Below, piece by piece: positions 1 to 7,429 of a DNA stretch of 44,319 nt. Where the stretch lies: positions 1 through 44,319 of the forward strand of contig NZ_RAZF01000024.1 in the NCBI RefSeq assembly GCF_003612555.1, written 5' to 3'. Positions within the stretch are counted from its first letter, which is position 1; the number at the start of each line of letters is the position of its first letter. This stretch comes from Acutalibacter sp. 1XD8-33 (GTDB lineage: Bacteria > Bacillota > Clostridia > Oscillospirales > Acutalibacteraceae). The translations under genes were made by a program, and so were the position numbers. The notes under the pieces were generated by a model, which saw nothing but the letters and a program-made list of their open reading frames with translations, did no database searches and was not told the origin of the DNA.

Positions 1-366
1 GATATCGCAAAGCGATTTGATTCAGAGAGCCCGAGCTATGTGATTCAAAGCTGGCTTCGCAGTAGGAATACGATCGCATTTTTAGGCCAGTGGGAAAGAG
101 AAAATAATCCCAGCTTTGACGAGCAGGCATTTCAGCAGTTACTTGTTGATGTTCGCTCCCCATCCTATACCCTAACTCCGGTTAGATGGATCGAACGAGT
201 GAATGCTGTTGGAATTATCTCTAGGCGAGGGAAAAACGGTGGCACTACGGCTCATCCTTTTATAGCTTGTGATTTTGCGATGTGGAATGACACTGAGTTG
301 AGGTATGGAGTATTGAAATATTTCACCAACTCAAGAATGAAAACAACAGACGATTCTGCGATTTAG
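1..366 (+). pseudogene. KilA-N domain protein, partial (5' end outside window)
   Basis: The frame is open from base 1, so the true start lies outside the window; a GTG at 40 is internal. The visible 121 residues follow the KilA-N pattern: DIAKRFDSESPSYVIQSWLR, a FLGQWE motif, LTPVRWIE and GIISRRGKNGGTTAHPFIA. KilA-N is a DNA-binding domain of phage and mobile-element proteins. After the usual FA-W segment the sequence stops matching: the expected C-terminal helix is replaced by an unrelated tail of about 20 residues, which suggests a frameshift or truncation. Local base composition is AT-rich, unlike the genes after 3.9 kb, and the neighbours are also broken. The family call is firm; that the gene is non-functional is inference. 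Confidence 0.75.
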
Positions 367-374
367 AGGTAAAA

Positions 375-690
375 ATGAAATTAGACAAAATACAAACAGC
401 AGCATATGAGTTAATTCAATCAGATACACGATTTTTATATACATTGGTCAATACAGGTCAAAAAGCAAGCCGCATTAATAGTAATTATATAAATGATGTG
501 CCAACCATACATCGGAGTCTTTGCTGATGGAGCAGAACAATGTTGCAAAAAGTTAGGGTTTAAAGCGCCATCATTTGATGAGCGGGAAAAAGAATATTAC
601 AGTGCGCTAAGACAAGGCCACAAACTTCTTGAGAAAACATCCGTTGAGTATGCTACCCTATTGATGGATAAATTTACTGAAAGTGAATAG
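375..690 (+). pseudogene. Two overlapping small ORFs of unknown function, possibly one frameshifted gene
   Basis: An ORF of 50 codons runs from ATG 375 to TGA 527. A second, in another frame, runs from ATG 493 to 690 (65 codons). The first starts 6 bases after the KilA-N stop. Their overlap and small size in an AT-rich, decayed stretch suggest one gene split by an indel near 490-520, but I do not recognise the family. The second product is charged and helical with no membrane segment. Nothing visible supports a function. Confidence 0.3.
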
Positions 691-907
691 ACACTTACAG
701 AAATCCAGAATTGCCAAAGTCTTATTCTATTTCAATCTATTACTACCTCTCTTTTCAGAGAACCTTGTAATCAGCGAAAACCTGTGGAATAACCATAGCG
801 AAAAGGACCAATTGGGGTTAGTGCATATGGCAAATCTGATTGGAACAGATCAGTTTAACTTGAGCCGAACCATCGTCATGTTACTTCGGAATGCTGCAAA
901 GAATTAA
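683..907 (+). CDS. Small ORF of unknown function in the decayed island
   Basis: This 74-codon frame starts with GTG 683 and overlaps the end of the previous ORF by 8 bases. The middle is hydrophobic (around residues 13-31). No ribosome site stands out and I recognise no family. It may be a fragment of a larger gene. From 908 to 1169 I see no convincing gene. Confidence 0.2.
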   Translation: MNRHLQKSRIAKVLFYFNLLLPLFSENLVISENLWNNHSEKDQLGLVHMANLIGTDQFNLSRTIVMLLRNAAKN

Positions 908-1169
908 GAAAATGGATTATTCAAAACGCGGTGTAACAGATTTGTTTCAAACAATATAGGCGTGTAGTAACGTATGAATTCATATCGAAATTGCTAGATT
1001 TCTTATACTCTTAAGCAATCTTCGTGGAGTGATTGTATCAATTGCAGTAATTTTCTTTCACTCTGTTCAATCGCGTAAGAAGTCTATTACGGGGAGAGAA
1101 AAATATGTTAAATCCCGATTCTCTGACAACGTTGTTCTCAAGTAGTAGCGCTATAGCAGTATACGGTTT

Positions 1170-2596
1170 TTGGGGAAACTATATAGGCGGGCAAGTATTA
1201 GATCATTTATCGTCTTGACAGCGTGCCTCACAATTATGATTGTATTTATCGCAAAAGTAGCATATCTAGAAGGACTAGCGCTGCACAAGCTTTTTGGAAG
1301 GCTTGTGGAAAAGGGCTTTAAGCTGAGTGGAGAAGATACTCCTGTGAACACGAACGCCTTCAAAATGACGATACGATTATTCGGCAGATGTGTATTCTTT
1401 CCTCTCTTGTAAAATACAGTGACGCTGACAAGATTATTCTGACCTATGTTTTCATTATTCCGAACCTACACTTTGAATTCAGGCAAGCAAAGCAATGGTT
1501 TTGAATCCAGAAAAATAGCAATCTCATAAAGTTATATAAGATGGGAATGTCGGAACATGTCACGAATAATCGGAAACACATCTATTGGATGCACTCTGTT
1601 ATAGCTGCTGCAGTTCGAGAACAACAAAAAGAACACCTTTATATGCTTTCTCGTCCTTTCGTTGATATTCTCTGCCAAGAATTAAATATTGGATCAGTAT
1701 CCGGAAAAGAATATGAAAAAGCATATTTGATTCCGTTTTCGTGGTCAATCGCAGATATTATGGAGAATCACTGGTGTATTGAGGATGACACAGATTTTTT
1801 AACCAGCTTATTCCACATTTGTTTTTCCTGTGGTAATTATACCTTGTGTGAAAAGATCATCATGACTATTCCTATTTTGATATGTATGTGGTGTCCCCGA
1901 TAAGGCCCTAGAATATAATGAAAAAGCCTATAAAATTGATGTAGAATTATTTGCAGAGCATAGTATCACAAGAATGAGGACTTTGAATACCAAAGTGCTC
2001 ATCATTTGGGAACAGGGTGACTATGATAAAGCGTGCTCCACCTTGGAATACAGTATCAACACAACGGAGCAGATGGGCAACAACTACCTTGTAGATCTCT
2101 TTGATTTCTCACTCAATTATGCCAGATGTTTGCATGAAAAAGGCAGCGATACGCGTTCCAAAGAATAGTACAGTGTATCGACATATGGGCAAATATGTCT
2201 GGCGGCGATTCCAGAAACTTATGTTTAGTTTTTCAGGAATATGGTGATATCTTATTCAGCGAAATGATTCCCGGTGAGGCCTTATCAAAATGCGAAAGCG
2301 CCCTCAAGTACAATACGGAGGATTGGTACATCCAAGTTGATCTTATTGATAGCATAGCGGCATGTATGATGATGAACGGTCAAACAGATGAAAGTCTTCA
2401 GGAATTCGCATGGTTACTATGGACTCTAGCAGAGGATGACATCAAGGATGCAGAAATCAAATTCCAGCTCGGCAACAATCTTGTATGCGTACTCGATTCA
2501 GATCCTGAGGAAGAGATTGAATACAAAGAATCTCTGTTCGACCTTGTCAAAGATGATGTCACAGTTCTTTCTTATGCTATTCATTATTTTAGATGA
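1170..2596 (+). pseudogene. NB-ARC/TPR-type (STAND) protein remnant, broken by frameshifts and a stop
   Basis: Four ORFs in two frames join into one protein-like text. Frame 3 (1170-about 1368) ends with LEKGFKLSGEDTPVNTNAFK. The text continues in frame 2 with NDDTIIRQMCILSSLVKYSD, then PNLHFEFRQAKQWF, an in-frame TGA near 1501, and YKMGMSEHVTNNRKHIYWMH up to 1903. It continues in frame 3 (about 1908-2168, KALEYNEKAYKIDVELF) and again in frame 2 (2195-2596). The last two parts look like TPR helices (KALEYNEKAY; GEALSKCESALKYN). The first part resembles the winged-helix region that follows NB-ARC NTPase domains in Firmicutes STAND proteins. The NTPase itself is not seen upstream. At least three disruptions are needed, so this is a pseudogene; the family assignment rests on pattern recognition. 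Confidence 0.55.
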
Positions 2597-3004
2597 TTGG
2601 CTTCCGGATAGTGCTAAATAGAATGTGCCAGATGAGTTGTTGCCAATGGCGTATATAAGTTGCTTGCACCTGCTCTGTATCAAGTGCTTTTATCAATATA
2701 TACATAGCCTTTTGAAGAATATAGGATAGGTGTACTCCTATTCTATCGGTAGTGGGTTTCTATATCACATCCTGGTGCCAGAGAATTGAGTGATTTCACA
2801 TTTGAGCTGTTTTGGGGATAGTGGATTACAAGGACACTTCTCTCTATTTTTTGGATTTCATGAATGCATTTCCAAGGGGTCGAATCCAACTATCAAAAAC
2901 ACAAATCCATCTTTTTGTATCCACCTCACATTGAGAAACCACTTAAACGCTGAATTTGAGCGGTTTCTCATGCTTGGAGGAAGGGGGTTCCCTTATAGTT
3001 TCCC
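2597..3004. other. Intergenic stretch without a gene at the integrase end
   Basis: No coding frame here is convincing. The stretch stays AT-rich. An inverted repeat, GAGAAACC at 2933-2940 with GGTTTCTC at 2962-2969, could be a terminator or an end structure of the former element. Because the integrase remnant lies next to it, an old attachment site is plausible, but no matching second copy is seen in the window. Confidence 0.4.
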
Positions 3005-3876
3005 TTATTGGCTCGAAACGCTCTTGATAAAGGCATCCATACGATTGGCGCTTTCCTGTTTCATCTCTTCTGTGACATGTCCATACACATCCAAGGTAAA
3101 GGCGGCAGTGTGATGTCCCAAGTTGCTCTGCACCGTCTTAATATCGTCTCCGGCACGAAGGGTGGCCACGGCGCAATTGTGTCTTAGGTCATGCAGGCGT
3201 GCGTCGGGCAGACCAATAGACGAGACGATTTTCTTGAACCGATGATACACTTGCTGGGAGAGAGGTGGTCTCCCATTTCATTTGTAAAGACAAAGCCTGT
3301 GTCCTGCCAGAGTTCACCAGCATACTCCAGCATCTCGTTCTGACGGTATTTATGTTCTTTAAGCACGTCTACCAAAGAATTCGCAATCGCGATCGTCCGG
3401 CCTTTATTGTTCTTGAGAGAGAGAAGCCGAAACTCCCCTGGTTTTCCAGGTATGCCTTGAAACTGTTTGTTTATGAATATCTTCCTTCGGTCTAAGTCCA
3501 CACAGTCCCAAGTCAAACCGCATATTTCGCCTCGCCGCATGCCGGTAAACAGCGTAGTTAAATATAATGCCTCAAACCGGTGTCCTCGTATCGCTTTCAG
3601 AAACTTACCCATATCGGACCCCTCAAGCGGGATGATCTCTTTGCGCTCGATTCTTGGTAAAGCGCACGCCTCTGTAGGGTTTGTTTGCAGATATCCAACT
3701 GAAATGGCTTGTTGGAGGGCCTTGTGTAAGATTCTGTGAATACATTTCACAGTTTTTGCGGACAGTCCCGGCGCATCATCCCCTGGATTGCTCAGACAGT
3801 TATAAAATGCCTGGATTTCTCCTATTTTTAGAGCGCCAAGAGTGATGTTCCCGAGAGCAGGCTTCAAATGGTTCAA
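3005..3876 (-). pseudogene. Tyrosine recombinase/integrase, frameshifted and N-terminally truncated
   Basis: The catalytic half of a phage/ICE-type integrase is present in two frames. The 5' part (3876 down to about 3260) has the core-binding helices and the first catalytic Arg in TGMRRGEICGLTW. The 3' part (3250 down to 3005) has HDLRH (His-x-x-Arg), LGHHTAAFTLDVYGHV with the second His and the nucleophile Tyr, and a normal C-terminus. The break is near 3257: one C is missing in the run before AGCAAGTG, and restoring it would fuse LSP to QQVYHRF. Upstream of the Met at 3876 the frame closes at once, so the usual ~100-150-residue arm-binding N-terminus is missing. It probably mobilised the AT-rich DNA at 1-3000. 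Confidence 0.85.
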
Positions 3877-3979
3877 TAAATAGTAAAAAAATTTTCCAGC
3901 AGCGAATGGATTCGCCGTTGCAAATCGTATTAAGATTGAAACCGGTCAAACGGAAAACACAATCATGGAGGTATGCACG

Positions 3980-4624
3980 ATGAAAAAACTAGTATCCGTT
4001 CTTCTGGCTACGGCTCTGGTGTTTGCAATGGGCTCTGGCAGCGCGTTTGCATCCCATCATCATTCCAGGCTGGTAAACAGCCTGTGTTCCGGAATGCTTT
4101 CCGGCTGCGTCCGACTGGAGCGGAACCGCCCGTCTTGTAACAACTGCGGCGTGAACCATTGCGGCTATGGCCGTTTCATTGACAAAGACGGTGACAGCGT
4201 CTGCGACAACTGCGGATATGTCCACTGTACCAGTAACTTTGTGGACGAGGATGGCGACGGCGTCTGCGACAACCACGGCCATGCCCACTGCGCCGGTAAC
4301 TTCGCGGATGAGGATGGGGACGGCGTCTGCGACAACTGCGGATATGTCCACTGTGCCGGTAACTTTGTGGACGAGGATGGCGACGGCGTCTGCGACAACC
4401 ACGGCCATGCCCACTGCGCCGGTAACTTTGCGGATGAGGATGGGGACGGCGTCTGCGACAACTGCGGATATGTCCACTGTGCCGGTAACTTTGTGGACGA
4501 GGATGGCGACGGCGTCTGCGATAACTATGGAAACGGCAATGGCTGCGGTCAGGGTTATGGCCAGAGACAGGGCCAAGGGAACCATGGCCGGGGGCATCAC
4601 GGCGGCGGGCGGCATCACTGGTAA
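3980..4624 (+). CDS. Secreted Cys/His-rich protein with six DxDGDG repeats
   Basis: The start is ATG 3980, after GGAGGT at 3967-3972; the in-frame ATG at 3965 overlaps that site. The 214-residue product has a signal peptide (MKKLVSVLLATALVFAMGSG, cleavage after AFA). After a Cys-containing linker come six 21-residue repeats of the type NFVDEDGDGVCDNCGYVHCA, and a Gly/His tail ending GNHGRGHHGGGRHHW. The DEDGDGVCD loop matches the spacing of acidic calcium loops of EF-hand/dockerin type, and the C-x2-C/H and H-x-C pairs could bind a transition metal or form disulfides. An ECF sigma factor starts 10 bases downstream, followed by an RsgI-like anti-sigma factor whose C-terminus is also His/Gly-rich. 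A role as sensor input or target of that pair is inference. Confidence 0.75.
   Translation: MKKLVSVLLATALVFAMGSGSAFASHHHSRLVNSLCSGMLSGCVRLERNRPSCNNCGVNHCGYGRFIDKDGDSVCDNCGYVHCTSNFVDEDGDGVCDNHGHAHCAGNFADEDGDGVCDNCGYVHCAGNFVDEDGDGVCDNHGHAHCAGNFADEDGDGVCDNCGYVHCAGNFVDEDGDGVCDNYGNGNGCGQGYGQRQGQGNHGRGHHGGGRHHW
4172..4549 (+). repeat. Six tandem 63-bp coding repeats (21 residues each)
   Basis: Units start at 4172, 4235, 4298, 4361, 4424 and 4487. Units 2/4 (with NHGHAHC) and 3/5 (with NCGYVHC) alternate, so the effective repeat is 126 bp and nearly identical at the DNA level. This points to recent duplication of a two-unit block. The first and last units are the most diverged. Confidence 0.9.
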
Positions 4625-4633
4625 TCCCCAAAC

Positions 4634-5116
4634 ATGCGGAACGAGCAGGAGGCCAGACGGGCCATGGAACAATATGCGGACACTGTCTGGCGACTGTGTC
4701 TGCTCCATGTGAAAAACCGTGCCGATGCGGAGGATGTATTTCAAACTGTGTTTTTGAAGTACACCCTCAGTTCCGTTATGTTTGAAAACGAAGAGCACGA
4801 GAAAGCCTGGTTTATTCGGGTCACTACCAATGCCTGCAAGGACTTTCTGAAAAGTTTCTTCCGTTCCCACACCATTCCCATTGACGAAATAGCCAATTTA
4901 CCCGCCAATGCGATGGAAAGCTACCGGGAAGTTCTGGACGCGGTACTCTCTCTGCCCGCCAAATATCGCGATGCGGTATACCTGCATTATTATGAGGGAT
5001 ATACCGCGCCGGAGATCGGTCGGATTTTAAAGAAAAAGACCAATTCGGTCTATACCCTGCTCAACAGATCCAAAAAGCTGCTGGCAGAAAAGCTGGGAGG
5101 TGACGGCTATGAATAA
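4634..5116 (+). CDS. ECF-type RNA polymerase sigma factor
   Basis: This 160-residue protein has sigma region 2 (NRADAEDVFQTVFLKY, with the helix that binds the -10 box) and region 4 (LPAKYRDAVYLHYYEGYTAP followed by EIGRILKKKTNSVYTLLNR, the HTH that binds the -35 box). Its size is normal for an ECF factor. The start at ATG 4634 has no clear ribosome site but gives the N-terminus expected of the family. ATG 4664 has AGGAGG at 4647-4652 but would trim the first helix. It overlaps the anti-sigma gene by 8 bases (coupled translation), so the two are probably made together. Its regulon cannot be read from the sequence; the Cys/His-rich protein upstream is the obvious candidate. Confidence 0.88.
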   Translation: MRNEQEARRAMEQYADTVWRLCLLHVKNRADAEDVFQTVFLKYTLSSVMFENEEHEKAWFIRVTTNACKDFLKSFFRSHTIPIDEIANLPANAMESYREVLDAVLSLPAKYRDAVYLHYYEGYTAPEIGRILKKKTNSVYTLLNRSKKLLAEKLGGDGYE

Positions 5117-5945
5117 CCGGCTCGGGCAGGCTTTTGACCAGATTCACACCCCGGAGGATCTAAAAAGCCGCACGGAAGAGCTTCTTTCCCTGCGCATTTC
5201 TAAGGGCAGCGTTCCGCCCAAGAGGATCTGGCGATATGCCGCCGCTGTATTCTGCATGCTTATATTGGCGGTTGGCGCACTGGGAGGCTGGCTGTATTTT
5301 ACGCCGGTATCTGCCATCAGCATTGACATCAATCCTTCTTTGGAATTAAATATCAACTGTTTTGACCAGGTGGTTTCCGTAGACGGTTTTAATGAGGAGG
5401 GCCGCGCCTTGGCGGAGTCTCTGGAATTGCGTTTCATAGACTATGCCAGCGCGATCGATCTGTTGCTGTCAGAGCAGGGCGTAGAATCCTATCTAAAGCA
5501 GGGAGAGGGGCTTTCTATCCTGGTAGTCTGCGATGATCCGGAGCGCAGCGAAAAAATGCTGGCTACGGTGGAAAATTGTACCGAAGCCCAACGGCATGTA
5601 CATTGCCACAGCGAGGGCTCGGAAAATGCCGGTTCCGCCCATGCGGCCGGGCTCTCCTGCGGGAAATACAGGGCCTATCTTGAGCTATACGCTGTGGACC
5701 CCAGCATCACGCCCCAGGACGTCCAGGATTTGACTATCCGGGAAATTCGGGAATGGACATGGAAGTTGAGCGGCATCACCCAGAATTCCTCACCAGAAAA
5801 TGACGAAAACACAGGCAGCGCTCCAAAGGCTGACGCTACGCCAGAGGCGACGGCCTCTTCTCCAGAGCCTTCCTCTGCCAATGGCCACAACGGCTCCGGC
5901 CAAGGTCATGGTCACGGCCATGGAAAGGGAAAGCACCGGAAGTGA
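5109..5945 (+). CDS. RsgI-like transmembrane anti-sigma factor with His/Gly-rich tail
   Basis: The start is ATG 5109, 8 bases after GGAGG at 5096-5100; a GTG at 5100 sits inside that site. The 278-residue protein has a cytoplasmic N-terminus (1-40), one membrane helix (about 42-64), and then SIDINPSLELNIN and FDQVVSVDGFNEEG. That pattern is typical of the extracytoplasmic domain of RsgI-type anti-sigma factors of Clostridia. The segment GLSCGKYRAYLELYAVDPS is the usual second conserved block. A low-complexity Ser/Pro/Glu linker leads to a tail GQGHGHGHGKGKHRK. It should hold the sigma factor at the membrane and release it on an outside signal. The His-rich tail recalls the tail of the secreted repeat protein two genes upstream and suggests metal binding; that part is inference. 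Confidence 0.82.
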   Translation: MNNRLGQAFDQIHTPEDLKSRTEELLSLRISKGSVPPKRIWRYAAAVFCMLILAVGALGGWLYFTPVSAISIDINPSLELNINCFDQVVSVDGFNEEGRALAESLELRFIDYASAIDLLLSEQGVESYLKQGEGLSILVVCDDPERSEKMLATVENCTEAQRHVHCHSEGSENAGSAHAAGLSCGKYRAYLELYAVDPSITPQDVQDLTIREIREWTWKLSGITQNSSPENDENTGSAPKADATPEATASSPEPSSANGHNGSGQGHGHGHGKGKHRK

Positions 5946-6011
5946 GGCCCAGAGCCTGTCTTAAAACTGATTCTGGGATTTTTATAAAATGACTAAAAGT
6001 CAATATTTATC

Positions 6012-6040
6012 TTGCCTTTTCCACGGATACGGGTTATAAT
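6012..6040 (+). promoter_or_regulatory. Sigma-A type promoter of the tetR-family gene
   Basis: TTGCCT (6012-6017), 17-bp spacer, TATAAT (6035-6040). It lies 28 bp upstream of ATG 6069, so the leader is very short; self-repression by the TetR protein is likely by analogy with the family. Confidence 0.8.
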
Positions 6041-6068
6041 ATAGAAAAACCAGTAGGAAGGCGAGCAT

Positions 6069-6662
6069 ATGGGCAGAGTGCAGGAAAAGAAGCAGCTGAA
6101 GCGCCAGGCCTTGCTGGACGCGGCCTATGAGCTGTTTCTGGAGCAGGGGCAAAGCAAAACCAGCATCGATAACATCGTCAGCCGGGCAAAGGTGGCCAAG
6201 GGCACCTTTTACCTATATTTTACGGACAAGGACGCCATATCTCAAGCTCTGATCTGGCGCATCAGCGAACGGATCTTTGACGAAGCCCTTGCCCAGGTGG
6301 AAAAACTGGGCAGCACGTCTTTTTCCGAAAAGCTATTGGCACTGGCCGACCATATGCTGGAATATCTCCGGCACAACACTTTTGTGCTTCGGCTGGTGCG
6401 TCATAATCTGAAATGGCCCCGGGTGGACGAGCTTGCAGAAAACGGCGCTCCGCCGCCGCTGCTGGCAAAGGCATTCGGGGTAATCCGTTCCTGCCCGGAA
6501 CTGAGGGGTCGGGACGAGCTGGAGATCTATCAAACGATAACGGCGATGGTGAGTATGTGCGTCAGCGTCTGCTACAGCTGCGTAATCGAACAGCGCCCTA
6601 CCTCTCTGGACAATATGAAGCCTGTGCTCTATGAGATTATTCGAAAAAGCCTGCAAGAATAA
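6069..6662 (+). CDS. TetR/AcrR family transcriptional regulator
   Basis: This 197-residue protein has the N-terminal TetR DNA-binding helix-turn-helix (ALLDAAYELFLEQG, then TSIDNIVSRAKVAKG and FYLYFTDKD, about residues 15-60). An all-helical ligand and dimerisation domain of normal length follows. The stop codon TAA (6660-6662) directly abuts the end of a MITE-like repeat. No efflux pump or enzyme operon is directly adjacent, so the target is unknown; the flanking genes are a methionine-sulfoxide reductase and the anti-sigma gene. Confidence 0.88.
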   Translation: MGRVQEKKQLKRQALLDAAYELFLEQGQSKTSIDNIVSRAKVAKGTFYLYFTDKDAISQALIWRISERIFDEALAQVEKLGSTSFSEKLLALADHMLEYLRHNTFVLRLVRHNLKWPRVDELAENGAPPPLLAKAFGVIRSCPELRGRDELEIYQTITAMVSMCVSVCYSCVIEQRPTSLDNMKPVLYEIIRKSLQE

Positions 6663-6913
6663 GAACCTGTATTCACACCCTGCAATCACCGTCTAAGCGG
6701 CCTTTTTTGGGATGCTCTGCGTTAAATTTCCTTAAAATACAGAAAGTATTCAAGAGTTGCAAGGCAGCTCTGCGAAAATTTGCCGAGGGCTTGTCTGAAA
6801 AATCGAAAAGGCCGTCTTTTCCTCTATTTTCAGACAAGCCCTCGAGCAGCCCAAAAAATTCAGAGCTCAAGAGCTCTTGCTCATCCGATAACTTCGGTTA
6901 TGAATACAGGTTC
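6663..6913. repeat. MITE-like element copy A, TIR GAACCTGTATTCA, flanked by TAA
   Basis: The left end GAACCTGTATTCA (6663-6675) and right end TGAATACAGGTTC (6901-6913) are perfect inverted repeats, and both are flanked by TAA (6660-6662 and 6914-6916). Copies occur at 12467-12660 and, reversed, at 13978-14111. Internal parts shared with copy B are CCTGCAATCACCGTCT and TTCAGAGCTCAAGAGC, and a short stem ATAAC-TTCG-GTTAT beside the right end. Copy A alone carries an extra hairpin with 18-bp arms at 6784-6801 and 6827-6844. There is no coding capacity. It probably ends transcription of the tetR gene and was moved by a transposase not in the window. Confidence 0.85.
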
Positions 6914-6939
6914 TAACTTGCAGGCTGGGAGGTTCCATT

Positions 6940-7395
6940 ATGGTAAACTACGATCTGTTGCTGAAACAGGCGGCGGCTCTTATGGAGGGCCAGGAGCACC
7001 TGATTCCTAACCTGGCCAATCTGGCCGCCCTGCTTTGGCAGGCCCTGGCGGATATCAACTGGGCTGGTTTCTATCTGACTGTTGACGGGGATCTGCTGCT
7101 GGGGCCCTTCCAGGGCAAGCCCGCCTGCGTAAAGATCCCCTGGGGCAAGGGCGTGTGCGGTTCCGCCGCTCAGCAGGCTGAAACCCTAATCGTGCCAGAC
7201 GTTCACGCCTTTGCCGGGCATATTGCCTGCGACAGCGCCAGCCGCTCCGAAGTGGTGTCCCCGCTGATTGTCCGGGGAAAAGTGGCGGGCGTGCTGGACG
7301 TGGACAGCCCCCTACCCAACCGCTTTTCCCCAGAGGATGGGGAAGGCCTTGCCCGGCTGGCCCGACTGGCCGCCGAAAGCTGCCGGTGGGGGTGA
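6940..7395 (+). CDS. msrC: Free methionine-(R)-sulfoxide reductase (GAF domain)
   Basis: This 151-residue single GAF domain reduces free L-methionine-(R)-sulfoxide in the cytoplasm, repairing oxidised methionine. All three family cysteines are present: Cys63 (KPACVKI), Cys73 (WGKGVCGSAA) and Cys97 (HIACDSASRSE). The signatures WAGFYL, GPFQGKPAC and DVHAFAGH are also intact. The ribosome site GGGAGG precedes ATG 6940. No separate promoter is obvious; the gene starts 26 bp after a MITE-like repeat, so transcription may come from within or through that element. It converges with the serpin gene, with a gap of 34 bp. Confidence 0.9.
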   Translation: MVNYDLLLKQAAALMEGQEHLIPNLANLAALLWQALADINWAGFYLTVDGDLLLGPFQGKPACVKIPWGKGVCGSAAQQAETLIVPDVHAFAGHIACDSASRSEVVSPLIVRGKVAGVLDVDSPLPNRFSPEDGEGLARLARLAAESCRWG

Positions 7396-7429
7396 ATGGC
7401 GCCCGGCTCTTCCTGCGGTCCAGGCCTTG

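Noticed and set aside
2870-2920. GGGGTCGAATCC near 2880 as a tRNA 3' end serving as attachment site
   Set aside because: Only the T-loop-like core is present; no acceptor stem or cloverleaf can be drawn and no second copy marks the other end.
4172-4549. Possible CRISPR array because of regular repeats
   Set aside because: The repeats are contiguous 63-bp coding units with no unique spacers, all in one reading frame, and no cas genes are nearby.
3989-4870. Long minus-strand frames opposite the DxDGDG repeat gene
   Set aside because: They only mirror the 63-bp repeats, giving repetitive text in several frames. The plus-strand frame alone has a signal peptide, a ribosome site and sensible motifs.
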